Part shown: piece after piece, positions 1 to 8,702 of the stretch
How positions within the stretch are numbered: position 1 is the first letter of the stretch
How the letters are laid out: each line of letters begins with the position of its first letter
Assembly: GCA_029571985.1 (NCBI GenBank)
Contig: JAKQVC010000048.1
Location: 62,001-126,000, forward strand
Direction: 5' to 3'
DNA from: Bacteroidota bacterium
GTDB taxonomy: Bacteria; Bacteroidota; Bacteroidia; Chitinophagales; BACL12
Length of the DNA stretch: 64,000 nt
The notes under the pieces: generated by a model
What the model saw: only the letters and a program-made list of their open reading frames with translations
Told to the model about the DNA's origin: nothing
The model's database searches: none
Program-made: the position numbers and the translations under genes

Positions 1-1
1 T

Positions 2-688
2 GAAGATAATTATACCGTTACGATTACCAAACCCGGATACTTTCCGGCAAGCGCAACCATAGAACCTGATTTGCGGTATGATGATATGGATTATAATCCG
101 GAAGATAGTCTGGCCCTCATCAAACATCAGATTACGTCAGAAATTAAATCAACCATACGCACGCAACCTTTACGCGAAAAGCAATTAGAAGCAGAGGTTG
201 ATAAATTGTTACCTCAATTACATGCCGATACCACTGCGGAAATCCGGCAGGCTATTTTGCAGGATATTCAGCAGGATTTACAAACAGACTCGATATACAC
301 GGAAGTACAGGAAGATATTACGATGATTCCTATTCGTGAAGGCACCATTATCAGACTTAACAATATTTATTTTGAAGCGAATAAATCAGACTTACGCCCT
401 GAATCAACTTCATCTTTAGATGAATTAGTACTATTCCTCAACGAAAATCCGAATATCTGGGTCGAGATTGGCGGACATACCAATGGCTTACCAAATGATG
501 CTTTTTGTGCCAAACTGTCAAACGACCGCTCAAAAGCCGTTGTCGATTATTTAATTGCACACGGAATTCCAGCTAACAGACTTACCTGGAAAGGATATGG
601 CAAAACGATGCCAATAGCCGACAATGCTACGTTGGAAGGCCGACGAAAAAACCAGCGTGTAGAATTAAAGGTTATCAAAGTAGAATAA
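2..688 (+). CDS. OmpA-family C-terminal domain protein (5' partial)
   Basis: The reading frame is open to the left edge, so the gene begins outside the window; a TTG at 71 is not a convincing start. Roughly residues 95-205 of the visible part form an OmpA-like peptidoglycan-binding domain: a beta strand leading into NIYFEANKSDLRPES, then IGGHTNG and the closing NDRSKAVVDYL...GYGKTMPIADN...RRKNQRVEL pattern. In this family the domain anchors an outer-membrane or periplasmic protein to peptidoglycan. The stretch before it is charged and helical. The first visible residues (TVTITKPGYFPASATI) resemble the end of a carboxypeptidase-regulatory or PEGA-like beta domain, so the whole protein is probably a long Bacteroidota OmpA-type lipoprotein. 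That last point is inference, because the N-terminus is missing. Confidence 0.88.
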   Translation, partial: EDNYTVTITKPGYFPASATIEPDLRYDDMDYNPEDSLALIKHQITSEIKSTIRTQPLREKQLEAEVDKLLPQLHADTTAEIRQAILQDIQQDLQTDSIYTEVQEDITMIPIREGTIIRLNNIYFEANKSDLRPESTSSLDELVLFLNENPNIWVEIGGHTNGLPNDAFCAKLSNDRSKAVVDYLIAHGIPANRLTWKGYGKTMPIADNATLEGRRKNQRVELKVIKVE

Positions 689-729
689 CGAAGTGGGCAG
701 AGTTTCCTTACTTTGCCAAAAATCTGTTG

Positions 730-2457
730 ATGGATATCATTTCTTTCCATGTGCATATGGATGCACCGGATACGCATACCTTCACGGTGCATATGCATCT
801 TCCGGCCCTTGGTGGCGACACCCTCGAAGTGCAATTACCGGTATGGACCCCGGGCTCTTATTTGATTCGTGAATACGCCCGTCATATCAATACCCTGCAA
901 GCCCGAAACGAACAACATGTTTTACCGGTTGAAAAAACGCACAAAAACAGTTGGAAAATTCAAACAGCCGGTACTGCCTGCGTAATCATCTATAGTGTTT
1001 ATGCTTTCGAAGAAAGTGTGCGCACCTGCTGGTTGGATGATACGCGTGCGAGCATTATTCCGGCGGCTATGTTTTTACATATTCCTGAAGTCGCATTACC
1101 GGTGCATCTCCACATACATCCCTATGCGGGTTTTTCTGAAATTGCCACTGCATTACCCGAATATCAAGGTGATAAATGGCAACGCTATGCAGAAAATGCC
1201 GATACATTGTATGATAGTCCTATCGAAATAGGCAACCACAAAACCTATCATTTCGATGCCGCCGGTATTCCACACACTTTTGTAATTGCCGGAGAAGGCA
1301 ATTATCAGCCGGCTAAAATGATTGAGGATTTTAAACGCATTATTGATACTGAGGTACGTATTTTTCAGCATCACCCCTGCCCTGCCTACCTGACTATTTT
1401 ACAAACATCAAACACCATGCGCGGCGGCCTTGAACACATGGACAGCACCAGTTTAATTTTCAAGCGCCTGCAATTTGAACCGCGTGAATCATATCTCGAA
1501 TTTATTTCACTTTTCGCACATGAATATTTTCATCTCTGGAATGTTAAGCGACTTCGTCCAAAAGCATTAGGCCCTTTTGCCTATGGTGAAGAAAATTACA
1601 CCACCTCACTTTGGATTGCCGAAGGATTTACCAGTTATTACGATGATTTAATTGTGTACAGAGCCGGACTTTATTCTGAACAAGAATACCTGCACGTAGT
1701 TGAAAAAAATATCAATCAATCAGAAAATGCGCCTGGCAAACATGTGCAATCAGTTGCAGAAGCCAGCTTTGATGCCTGGATTAAATATTATCGTCAAAAT
1801 GAAAACAGCGATAATAATCAGGTAAGTTATTATGTGCGTGGAGGTGTAATCGCCAACTTACTTGACTTACTCATTATTCACCACAGCGGTGCAACTTATT
1901 GTCTGGATGATGTGATGCGTGAGGCCTATCACCAATTTTATATCAATCGAAATACCGGTTATACAGAAGATGAATTTCGCGAGATATTAACCTCCTTTGC
2001 AGGTATTGATTTACTTGATTTTTATGCTGATCATATTTTCGGCACAAAACCACTTCCACTGCAAACCGTTTTTGGATATGCCGGTTTGGAATTACACAAT
2101 ACACTTGAGCAAACCATAGAAACAGATCATGGTATTGTGATGAATGATCGTTTCATCATTACTTCCATCAGAAAAAACAGCGCTGGTGAAAAAGGAGGCC
2201 TATATGTATTTGATGAAGTACTTGCCATTAACGGGTACAGGATGCATGCAGGTTTACAGGCAACACTTATGCAGCAAATGGCAGCAGGTGAAACACTTCA
2301 ATATATGGTTTCACGGGCAGGATTCATTCAAACGCGAACCATCACCGTGCAGGCAACAGATAAAGTGCAATACATACTTAAACCTGCAGCACAATTAACT
2401 GCAGCACAGCAACGCACCTATGCTAAATGGATGTATCGCGTGTCGGAAAACGATTAA
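730..2457 (+). CDS. M61 family metallopeptidase with PDZ domain
   Basis: A 575-residue protein of the M61 glycyl-aminopeptidase family. The N-terminal third is a beta-sandwich typical of M61. The catalytic region carries the zinc-binding HEYFH motif at about residues 264-268, followed by the family signature WNVKRLRP and a downstream glutamate in WIAEGFTSYYDDL. A PDZ-like segment occupies about residues 470-540 (SIRKNSAGEKGGLYVFDEVLAINGYRM), also usual for the family. No clear signal peptide is visible, so it may be cytoplasmic. The ATG at 730 is preferred over the TTG at 727. A TTACTTTG sequence at 708-715, one mismatch from TAnnTTTG, may be its promoter. It is convergent with the next gene and their stop codons overlap by four bases. 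Confidence 0.93.
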   Translation: MDIISFHVHMDAPDTHTFTVHMHLPALGGDTLEVQLPVWTPGSYLIREYARHINTLQARNEQHVLPVEKTHKNSWKIQTAGTACVIIYSVYAFEESVRTCWLDDTRASIIPAAMFLHIPEVALPVHLHIHPYAGFSEIATALPEYQGDKWQRYAENADTLYDSPIEIGNHKTYHFDAAGIPHTFVIAGEGNYQPAKMIEDFKRIIDTEVRIFQHHPCPAYLTILQTSNTMRGGLEHMDSTSLIFKRLQFEPRESYLEFISLFAHEYFHLWNVKRLRPKALGPFAYGEENYTTSLWIAEGFTSYYDDLIVYRAGLYSEQEYLHVVEKNINQSENAPGKHVQSVAEASFDAWIKYYRQNENSDNNQVSYYVRGGVIANLLDLLIIHHSGATYCLDDVMREAYHQFYINRNTGYTEDEFREILTSFAGIDLLDFYADHIFGTKPLPLQTVFGYAGLELHNTLEQTIETDHGIVMNDRFIITSIRKNSAGEKGGLYVFDEVLAINGYRMHAGLQATLMQQMAAGETLQYMVSRAGFIQTRTITVQATDKVQYILKPAAQLTAAQQRTYAKWMYRVSEND

Positions 2458-2819
2458 ATTAATTTCGATTGTGTGAGCTTCATAAGTGCCTGCACATCGG
2501 TGACAGCGCGCATTTCCGTATCGGGAATATATACCTGTGCAAGTCCATTATAGTAGGCAAAGGCCGCCGGTAATGGCTCTTGAATGGCGCCCGGGTAGTG
2601 CAGCCATTCATCTTTATGCAAAAATTCAACCGGCATGCCAAGCGATTCGATAAATTGCTTCCATTCAGGCAACATACCGCTGTTTGTATAGGTAACTGCG
2701 CATAGTTGACAAGGATAAGTACGCGGGCTAATATTTTTATGTAATAAATCAAGAAGTCCCTGCAATTTTCCTGATTTAGCGTTGTAGACAAAAACAAGTT
2801 TTTCGGGTTGCATATCCAT
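2454..2819 (-). CDS. Conserved hypothetical protein with CxxC, coupled to an SDR
   Basis: A 121-residue soluble protein with no signal peptide. Visible features are an N-terminal beta-strand/turn (KLVFVYNAKSGK), a CxxC pair (PCQLCAVTY) near residue 38, a tryptophan-rich middle (LPEWKQF, DEWLHYPGAI), and a hydrophobic helix-strand C-terminus. I recall similar short proteins in other Bacteroidota without assigned function. The CxxC could be redox-active or bind metal, but the surrounding residues do not match thioredoxin. Its ATG overlaps the stop of the upstream dehydrogenase gene as TAATG, so the two are probably translated by reinitiation and may act together. No function is assigned. Confidence 0.75.
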   Translation of the reverse strand: MDMQPEKLVFVYNAKSGKLQGLLDLLHKNISPRTYPCQLCAVTYTNSGMLPEWKQFIESLGMPVEFLHKDEWLHYPGAIQEPLPAAFAYYNGLAQVYIPDTEMRAVTDVQALMKLTQSKLI

Positions 2820-3577
2820 TATTGTTCTTTATATACGGTTCTGCTATCGCTTTGAGCTGTTGGTAACAGCGTTATTTCTTCGAGGTTCATATGTGGCGGT
2901 CTGGTGGCAGCAAAAAATATGACATCTGCAATATCTTCCGGGTGCAAAGGTTCATAACCTGCATATACCTGACTTGCCTTGTCAGCATCACCCTTAAAAC
3001 GCACCAGACTAAATTCAGTTTCAGCCAATCCCGGACTAATATTTGTTACTTTAATTCGGTACGGCAAAAGATCCATACGCAACCCCTTGCTTAAAGCTGT
3101 TACGGCATGCTTGGATGCGCAGTATACATTTCCCTGCGGATATACTTCTCTCCCGGCCAAACTGCTCACATTTATAATATGTCCGGAACGTTGTTGCATC
3201 ATAGTAGGCACGACCGCTTTTGTCACATACAATAATCCTTTCAGATTCGTGTCGATCATCGCTTCCCAATCGTCCGGGTTTGCATCCTGAAACGCATCGC
3301 GACCGGCAGCCAAACCGGCATTATTAATTAACACATCAATCTGTTTCCAGTGATCCGGTAATTGTTCAAAGGCGATTTTTACTGCAGCCGCATCCCGCAC
3401 ATCCACCGGCATCACGTAAGTTGGTATACCAAACGATTTTTCGAGCTGTTCGCTTAATGCATCTAATCGCTCTTTTCTGCGCGCACACAGAATCACCTGA
3501 TAGCCTGCTGCTGCAAATTTCAAGGCACTTGCCCTGCCAAAGCCGGATGAAGCACCGGTAATACACACAATAGCCAT
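2819..3577 (-). CDS. SDR family NAD(P)-dependent oxidoreductase
   Basis: A 252-residue classical short-chain dehydrogenase/reductase. The cofactor-binding TGASSGFG motif is at about residues 7-14, NNAG at about 86-89, the catalytic serine in INVSSLAG, and the YxxxK pair in YCASKHA at about residue 152. An arginine-rich loop after the second strand (CARRKERL) suggests NADP(H). It most resembles the YdfG/serine 3-dehydrogenase-like branch, which reduces 3-hydroxy acids and related carbonyls, but the substrate cannot be read from sequence. It heads a two-gene unit with the small CxxC protein. The intergenic stretch up to the divergent TonB receptor is about 160 bases. Confidence 0.92.
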   Translation of the reverse strand: MAIVCITGASSGFGRASALKFAAAGYQVILCARRKERLDALSEQLEKSFGIPTYVMPVDVRDAAAVKIAFEQLPDHWKQIDVLINNAGLAAGRDAFQDANPDDWEAMIDTNLKGLLYVTKAVVPTMMQQRSGHIINVSSLAGREVYPQGNVYCASKHAVTALSKGLRMDLLPYRIKVTNISPGLAETEFSLVRFKGDADKASQVYAGYEPLHPEDIADVIFFAATRPPHMNLEEITLLPTAQSDSRTVYKEQ

Positions 3578-3738
3578 ACAAAAATTCTTTGTGCAAGATT
3601 ACTGAAATTGGCGGTTTCTCATGTCATTTACCGATACAAAGGCTCTTTTCACCGAACGGTTATTAAGTTTTAACAGAAAACCATAGATACCGGGCATAAT
3701 TATGCTTTTCTTTGCATGAAATTGAAACAACGTTACCC

Positions 3739-5919
3739 ATGTATCGACTTATACCCTTCATTATACTCCTTTGTTCCACACTCATCATGCAGGCGCAAAC
3801 CACCATCAGTGGCATGGTGACGGATACAAAAAAGCAACCCATTCCCGGCGCAAACATTTATCTCGCCGGAACATATGATGGCGCTTCGAGTAATCCTGAC
3901 GGCAGTTATAGCTTTACTACTACAGAAACCGGACAGCAGGTGCTCACCGTGAGCTTTGTTGGTTATGATTCGTTCACGGATACGATTGTAATTACCAATG
4001 GTTCTTTAACCATCGATATTGCCTTAAAAGAACAATTCAATGAATTAAACGCAGTTGTGGTGAGTGCAGGTGCTTTTGAAGCGAGCGATGAGCGAAAAAA
4101 CGCCATGTTGAAACCACTGGATATTGTTACTACTGCCGGAGCAGATGGCGATATTTACGGTGCGTTAGAAACACTGCCGGGCGCATCAAAAGTCGGTAAT
4201 GAAGATGGCCTATTCGTAAGAGGTGGAAGCGATTATGAAACCAAAACGATTATCGATGGCATGGTGGTGAACAATCCATTTTATTCAACCACCCCCGATA
4301 TTCCGAGTCGCGGAAGATTTCAGCCCTTTTTATTCAAAGGTACTGTGTTCAGCACAGGAGGTTATAGTGCAGAATATGGACAGGCCCTTTCATCAGCCGT
4401 TATCTTAAATACTGAAGATATGCCGGAATTCAGCGCATCCGGTGTAAGTCTTGCGCCGATTTTTGTAGGTGGATTTCACACGCAAAAATTTAAAAATCAA
4501 AAAACAGCCATTGGTGGCGGGATAAATTATACAAACCTGCGTCTGTTCGACAATGTATTTCCACCTGCCACTTTCGACTGGATAAATTCAGTTGAAGCGG
4601 GTGATGCAACACTATATTTCCGCCAAAAAACATCTAAGACCGGATTGCTGAAAGTTTACGGACAATTTGAAACAAGCAACCTGGCTTTGCGCTCACCGGA
4701 TATCGACAGTCTGCCGGTTACCGATGATGTATTTCTCGGAAACAGATATCAATATGTAAATGCTTCCTGGCGGGAAATACTCACCAAAAAATGGGGCGTT
4801 CAGGCTGGATTAAGTTATAGTAATAATACAGATGATGTTACCATCGATGGGTTTGATGTAGGTAAAAACGACGATGCCCTGATGGCCAAAATACGTTTCA
4901 ATAATGAGATAACAGAAAAAATCAGTATTCACTATGGCGTCGAACATCAACGCATACATTACACGCAGCATGCCGGTGACTTCCGCTTTCAGGCAGAAGA
5001 TAATTTTACTGCCGGATTTGCTGAAAGTGATATTTTCATTACGAATGATATTGCAGGACGCATCGGCGTGCGCACAGAATACAGTAGTATAGTGGATGAA
5101 GTGAATATCGCTCCGCGTATTTCACTCGCATTCAAATCAGGTAAAAATGCACAGATAAATCTGGCTTATGGCGAATTTTATCAAACTCCACAACCGAATT
5201 ATCTGTATACCATCGACACCTATCCCCTCACCTATGAGCACGCGACACATCTCATTGCCAATTATCAGTATGTTACAAACGACCGCACATTCCGTGTGGA
5301 AGGTTATTATAAATTATACAGTGATTTAATCACCCTGAGTCCAGATTCACTCAATCCGTTTGTGCCCGTTTCGGCCAATCTTGGTGGAGGTTATGCACGC
5401 GGCATCGATTTCTTTTTCCGCGACCGTAAAACGATACCTTATGCGGATTATTGGGTGAGTTACAGTTTTCTGGATACACGCAGAAAATTCCTCGATTATC
5501 CCGAAGAAGTTACACCAACCTTTGCTGCGCAGCATATTTTAAGTTTGGTGTATAAACATTATTTCGCCAACATCAATACACAGGTAAGTGGTACCTACCG
5601 GTTCATTTCGGGCTGGCCTTATTACAATCCGAACAATCCGCAATTTTTAGGAGATGTATCGCCTGCTTTGCATAATCTCGCGCTAAGTGCCAGTTATCTC
5701 ACCAGCTTATGGGGTAATTTCACTGTTGTATTTTTGAGTTGGGATAATGCGCCGCAGTTTGATCAGATATATGGGTACCGTTATTCGGCAGACGGAACCA
5801 ATATGCTCACCAATCAGGCGCCGGTAAAAAGTACCATATTCTTTGGTGTGTTTGTGAGCATTTTATATGGACAGGACCGCCGCGAAAATGATCAGGATAT
5901 AGACGATTCAAACAGATAA
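3739..5919 (+). CDS. TonB-dependent receptor with CarboxypepD-regulatory-like domain
   Basis: A 726-residue outer-membrane receptor. A signal peptide (MYRLIPFIILLCSTLIMQAQ) is followed by a carboxypeptidase-regulatory-like fold at about residues 22-105 (GMVTDTKKQPIPGANIYL...GSYSFTT), a plug domain (LETLPGASKVGNEDGLFVRGG...IIDGMVV) and a beta-barrel rich in alternating aromatic strands. The barrel ends in FFGVFVSILYG and then an unusual hydrophilic tail (QDRRENDQDIDDSNR) rather than a terminal aromatic residue. The ATG at 3739 is chosen because it begins the signal peptide; the frame extends upstream only to a TTG at 3712. TTTCTTTG at 3708-3715 is one mismatch from the -7 element. Its cargo is unknown; no SusD partner is adjacent. 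Confidence 0.93.
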   Translation: MYRLIPFIILLCSTLIMQAQTTISGMVTDTKKQPIPGANIYLAGTYDGASSNPDGSYSFTTTETGQQVLTVSFVGYDSFTDTIVITNGSLTIDIALKEQFNELNAVVVSAGAFEASDERKNAMLKPLDIVTTAGADGDIYGALETLPGASKVGNEDGLFVRGGSDYETKTIIDGMVVNNPFYSTTPDIPSRGRFQPFLFKGTVFSTGGYSAEYGQALSSAVILNTEDMPEFSASGVSLAPIFVGGFHTQKFKNQKTAIGGGINYTNLRLFDNVFPPATFDWINSVEAGDATLYFRQKTSKTGLLKVYGQFETSNLALRSPDIDSLPVTDDVFLGNRYQYVNASWREILTKKWGVQAGLSYSNNTDDVTIDGFDVGKNDDALMAKIRFNNEITEKISIHYGVEHQRIHYTQHAGDFRFQAEDNFTAGFAESDIFITNDIAGRIGVRTEYSSIVDEVNIAPRISLAFKSGKNAQINLAYGEFYQTPQPNYLYTIDTYPLTYEHATHLIANYQYVTNDRTFRVEGYYKLYSDLITLSPDSLNPFVPVSANLGGGYARGIDFFFRDRKTIPYADYWVSYSFLDTRRKFLDYPEEVTPTFAAQHILSLVYKHYFANINTQVSGTYRFISGWPYYNPNNPQFLGDVSPALHNLALSASYLTSLWGNFTVVFLSWDNAPQFDQIYGYRYSADGTNMLTNQAPVKSTIFFGVFVSILYGQDRRENDQDIDDSNR

Positions 5920-5934
5920 AACATACTTTGGCCC

Positions 5935-5942
5935 TAATTTTG
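5935..5942 (+). promoter_or_regulatory. TAnnTTTG -7 element upstream of the 5991 gene
   Basis: TAATTTTG matches the Bacteroidota -7 consensus TAnnTTTG exactly. It lies 48 bases before the ATG at 5991 and just after the TonB receptor stop, so the downstream gene can be transcribed on its own. Confidence 0.55.
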
Positions 5943-5990
5943 TGTGCATTGGGCCTGAACACTTTTCTTATAGCACTAAACACCATACAA

Positions 5991-6674
5991 ATGAAAAAAA
6001 TTACCCTGCTCGTCGCTTTAATTGTTGGCCTGTACGGCCTTGAGGCGCAAACGGTTGACAAATTCACAGAAACCATGACCAAAACGCTCAAAGACATGGA
6101 TACCGTAAAAACGGCGGATGGCATGATGGGTTTTGCCAATAAATTTGAGCGGATTGCACTTGCTGAAAAAACGCAATGGCTACCTTTCTATTATTCTGCA
6201 TTGTGCAGAACTACAGCGTCATATATGTATAACGATGCTACCAAATATGACGCTATTCTCGATGTGGCTGAAAAGCATTTGAACATTGCAGATTCGCTCT
6301 CACCAACCAACAGTGAAATTTTAGTGGTGAAAAGCATGATTTTGGGCGGTCGCATCATGGTAGATCCCATGAGCCGTGGTCAGTTGTATGGAATGCAAAG
6401 TATGATGATGCTCCAAAAAGCAATGACAACTGATCCAACCAATCCACGTGCCTATTATATCATGGGTCAAAGCTTGTTTTATACGCCACCTCAATTCGGC
6501 GGTGGACAGGAATCAGGCTGTGCAATGACGCAAACAGCCAAAGAACTTTATGCAACGTTTCAACCCAAGTCACCAATTCATCCAAATTGGGGCGAAGATC
6601 AGGTTGATGAATTGTTAAAACAATGTCCGTCGACAAGCACCGACACCGAGACAAAAACGCCGGAAAACGAATAA
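5991..6674 (+). CDS. Secreted TPR-like protein downstream of TonB receptor
   Basis: A 227-residue exported protein. The start is set by the signal peptide MKKITLLVALIVGLYGLEAQ at 5991. The mature part is helical with a TPR-like arrangement (DVAEKHLNIADSLSPTNSEILVVKSMI, MLQKAMTTDPTNPRAYYIMGQSL-type helices), one cysteine pair (CAMTQ, LKQC) and a Ser/Thr/Glu-rich C-terminal tail. Proteins of this type are often found beside TonB receptors or carboxypeptidase-regulatory proteins in Bacteroidota, which fits a periplasmic scaffold or accessory role, but no activity can be named. It follows the receptor by 71 bases and has its own promoter-like element. Confidence 0.82.
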   Translation: MKKITLLVALIVGLYGLEAQTVDKFTETMTKTLKDMDTVKTADGMMGFANKFERIALAEKTQWLPFYYSALCRTTASYMYNDATKYDAILDVAEKHLNIADSLSPTNSEILVVKSMILGGRIMVDPMSRGQLYGMQSMMMLQKAMTTDPTNPRAYYIMGQSLFYTPPQFGGGQESGCAMTQTAKELYATFQPKSPIHPNWGEDQVDELLKQCPSTSTDTETKTPENE

Positions 6675-6736
6675 TAAACTGCTGATAATCAGCACTTTAC
6701 GATGAAATTATCCGTGTACACACGGGTAGCTTCCCA

Positions 6737-6775
6737 TATATTTGACTACCCCTTACCTGAATATTGTGTAAGGGG
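6737..6775 (+). promoter_or_regulatory. TAnnTTTG element followed by a short hairpin
   Basis: TATATTTG at 6737-6744 matches the -7 consensus. Five bases later is the perfect inverted repeat CCCCTTAC (6749-6756) / GTAAGGGG (6768-6775), followed by TTTGT. A transcript from this promoter would begin with the hairpin. It may be an early terminator, a 5' stabilising stem, or the end of the previous gene. Confidence 0.4.
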
Positions 6776-6809
6776 TTTGTCATATAAACAATTATTAACA
6801 GTATGAAAC

Positions 6810-6839
6810 TTGTGAAATTGCGGTGTTTCCTTATCTTTG
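6810..6839 (+). promoter_or_regulatory. Bacteroidota-type promoter of the T9SS thioredoxin-fold gene
   Basis: TTG at 6810-6812 and TATCTTTG at 6832-6839 are separated by 19 bases, the classic -33/-7 spacing of Bacteroidota primary-sigma promoters. Transcription would start near 6845, giving a leader of about 25 bases before the ATG at 6870. Confidence 0.7.
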
Positions 6840-6869
6840 AATAGCGAAAAAATGCTTAATCGGCTTACT

Positions 6870-8333
6870 ATGAAAAAACTTTTCCTCTCACTTACGCTTG
6901 CTGCAGCCATGATTTTCGGCTTGAACAGCAATGTAAACGCCCAGTTGGAAGATGGCAGCCTTGCCCCTGACTGGACTTTGACCGACATTAACGGTACAAC
7001 CTGGAACCTGTACACCTTGCTGGACGAGGGTTACGATGTGTTCCTTGACTTTTCAGCTGTGTGGTGCGGACCATGTTGGTCATACCATAACAGCGGTAAC
7101 CTGGAAATGCTGTATGAAGAATACGGCCCGGACGGAACCAACGAAGTAATGGTTTTTTACATCGAAGGTGATGGTGCTTCTACCATCGACGAATTGAATG
7201 GTATTGGAGCTGGTACTCAGGGCGACTGGGTTACAGGCACTCCTTATCCAATCATTTTGACTCAGGCAGGTTATCCTAGCTATCAGGCAGTATCAGATTA
7301 CCAAATCGCTTACTTCCCTACTATTTACCGCGTTTGTCAAAACCGCATCGTAGATGAAGTTGGCCAGGTTTCAACTGCAGCATTATATGCTTCAATTGAT
7401 GATTGCGCTGCTGCTACTGTGAATGTTGACCCTTCAATCCTGACTTACAATGGTCCTGTTGCTTCTTGCGGCGAGGTGCCAATTGAGGTTACTATCCAAA
7501 ACATGGGTTTCAACGAATTAACTTCTTGCACCATCACTGCTTTTGCTGACGGCGCTGAAGTTGCTTCTTTAGACTGGACAGGTTCTTTAGGAACTTATGA
7601 AATTGCTACTGTAGACGTTGGCTCTTTCACTCCAGCATCTGCTAACGTTGAGTTATCAATCGAAATCACTTCTGCTGATGACAATGATGTTAACAACGTA
7701 ATTACCACTAACCTGACTTACGAAGATAACATCACGCAAATCATCCATGTTGAAATCAAAACTGACGACTACCCTACTGAAACACGTTGGGAAATAGTTG
7801 ACGAATCAACCGGCGATGTTGTTGCAGAAGATGGTCCTTATACCAATGCTGAGAAAAATGAAATCGTTTTCAATGAAGACGTTGTATTACCTGCGTTAGG
7901 CTGCTATACCTTCACTTGCTACGATAGCTATGGCGATGGTATCACCGGTTCAGGATATTATAAATTATTCGATGCCAACGGTGATTTGATCAGCCAGGGT
8001 ATGGAAAACATCAAATACATCAAATCTGATGCCCTGAAAGTAAATTCAAATGTTGCTATTTCTGATAATAGCGTTATCAATGGTATGTCAGTGTATCCAA
8101 ACCCTGCAAATGATCAGGTAACTGTATCACTTGACATGACTGCTTCTGCTGATGTAACAGTTACTGTTGTAAATATGTATGGTGCTTCTATTGAAACCAC
8201 TACTGCCGGCACATTAGTTGCAGGTGCAAACAACTTTACTGTGAACACTGCTACTTTAGCAAATGGTGTTTATTTCATCCAGGTTACTGGTGACAATGTA
8301 AACAATACAGTTCAATTTACTGTGTTGCATTAA
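6870..8333 (+). CDS. T9SS-secreted thioredoxin-fold protein
   Basis: A 487-residue secreted protein. The signal peptide MKKLFLSLTLAAAMIFGLNS starts at 6870 and sets the start. Next comes a thioredoxin/AhpC-TSA-like domain with the CxxC active site in SAVWCGPCWSYHN at about residues 64-67. The middle is a low-complexity Ig/CARDB-like beta region (VPIEVTIQNMGFNELTSCTI), then a domain with CYTFTCYDSYGDGITGSGYY, seen in other secreted Bacteroidota proteins. The C-terminus is a type A T9SS sorting domain (MSVYPNPANDQVTVSL...NGVYFIQV). It is probably exported and attached to or released from the cell surface. Codons are strongly biased to AAC, TAC and GCT in its first half, suggesting high expression. 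Confidence 0.92.
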   Translation: MKKLFLSLTLAAAMIFGLNSNVNAQLEDGSLAPDWTLTDINGTTWNLYTLLDEGYDVFLDFSAVWCGPCWSYHNSGNLEMLYEEYGPDGTNEVMVFYIEGDGASTIDELNGIGAGTQGDWVTGTPYPIILTQAGYPSYQAVSDYQIAYFPTIYRVCQNRIVDEVGQVSTAALYASIDDCAAATVNVDPSILTYNGPVASCGEVPIEVTIQNMGFNELTSCTITAFADGAEVASLDWTGSLGTYEIATVDVGSFTPASANVELSIEITSADDNDVNNVITTNLTYEDNITQIIHVEIKTDDYPTETRWEIVDESTGDVVAEDGPYTNAEKNEIVFNEDVVLPALGCYTFTCYDSYGDGITGSGYYKLFDANGDLISQGMENIKYIKSDALKVNSNVAISDNSVINGMSVYPNPANDQVTVSLDMTASADVTVTVVNMYGASIETTTAGTLVAGANNFTVNTATLANGVYFIQVTGDNVNNTVQFTVLH

Positions 8334-8360
8334 TTTCCCACCATTAACGGAAAATATAAA

Positions 8361-8395
8361 AGAGGCTGTCTCGTGTGAGACAGCCTCTTTTTTTT
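8361..8395 (+). terminator. Strong Rho-independent terminator
   Basis: Perfect 12-bp arms AGAGGCTGTCTC / GAGACAGCCTCT around a GTGT loop, followed by eight T. It ends the T9SS gene 28 bases after its stop. Confidence 0.95.
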
Positions 8396-8702
8396 AATGC
8401 CAGTCATGCAAGTGTTTCCCTGCTAATCCGCTAAAGCGACCTATTCAATCTGCATAGTCAATTATACGCAGGAGAAAACAGGATGCACCAATCACTTTTT
8501 TGAAATCATATAATTCGAAAAATAGACATGTCATCTTGAACAATGAAAACATCGTATCAGCACAAATTCTATTCTTAAAGTAAATATCCTGACAATCATA
8601 TTTTCACCTCATCAATGCGTGCAGTATATCTTGTAGATGGTGAAAATCAATTACAACAGGCTCCGCATGTATGATATACATGCATAATTATAATTGAGAA
8701 AT
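8396..8702. other. Intergenic stretch with a near-perfect palindrome
   Basis: About 300 bases of AT-rich DNA between a terminator and the 3' end of the DASS transporter gene, with no convincing ORF. The one clear structure is GCATGTAT (8665-8672) and ATACATGC (8676-8683), 8-bp arms around GAT, about 20 bases past the transporter stop. There is no T-run, so it is not an obvious terminator; it could be a protein-binding dyad. Confidence 0.4.
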
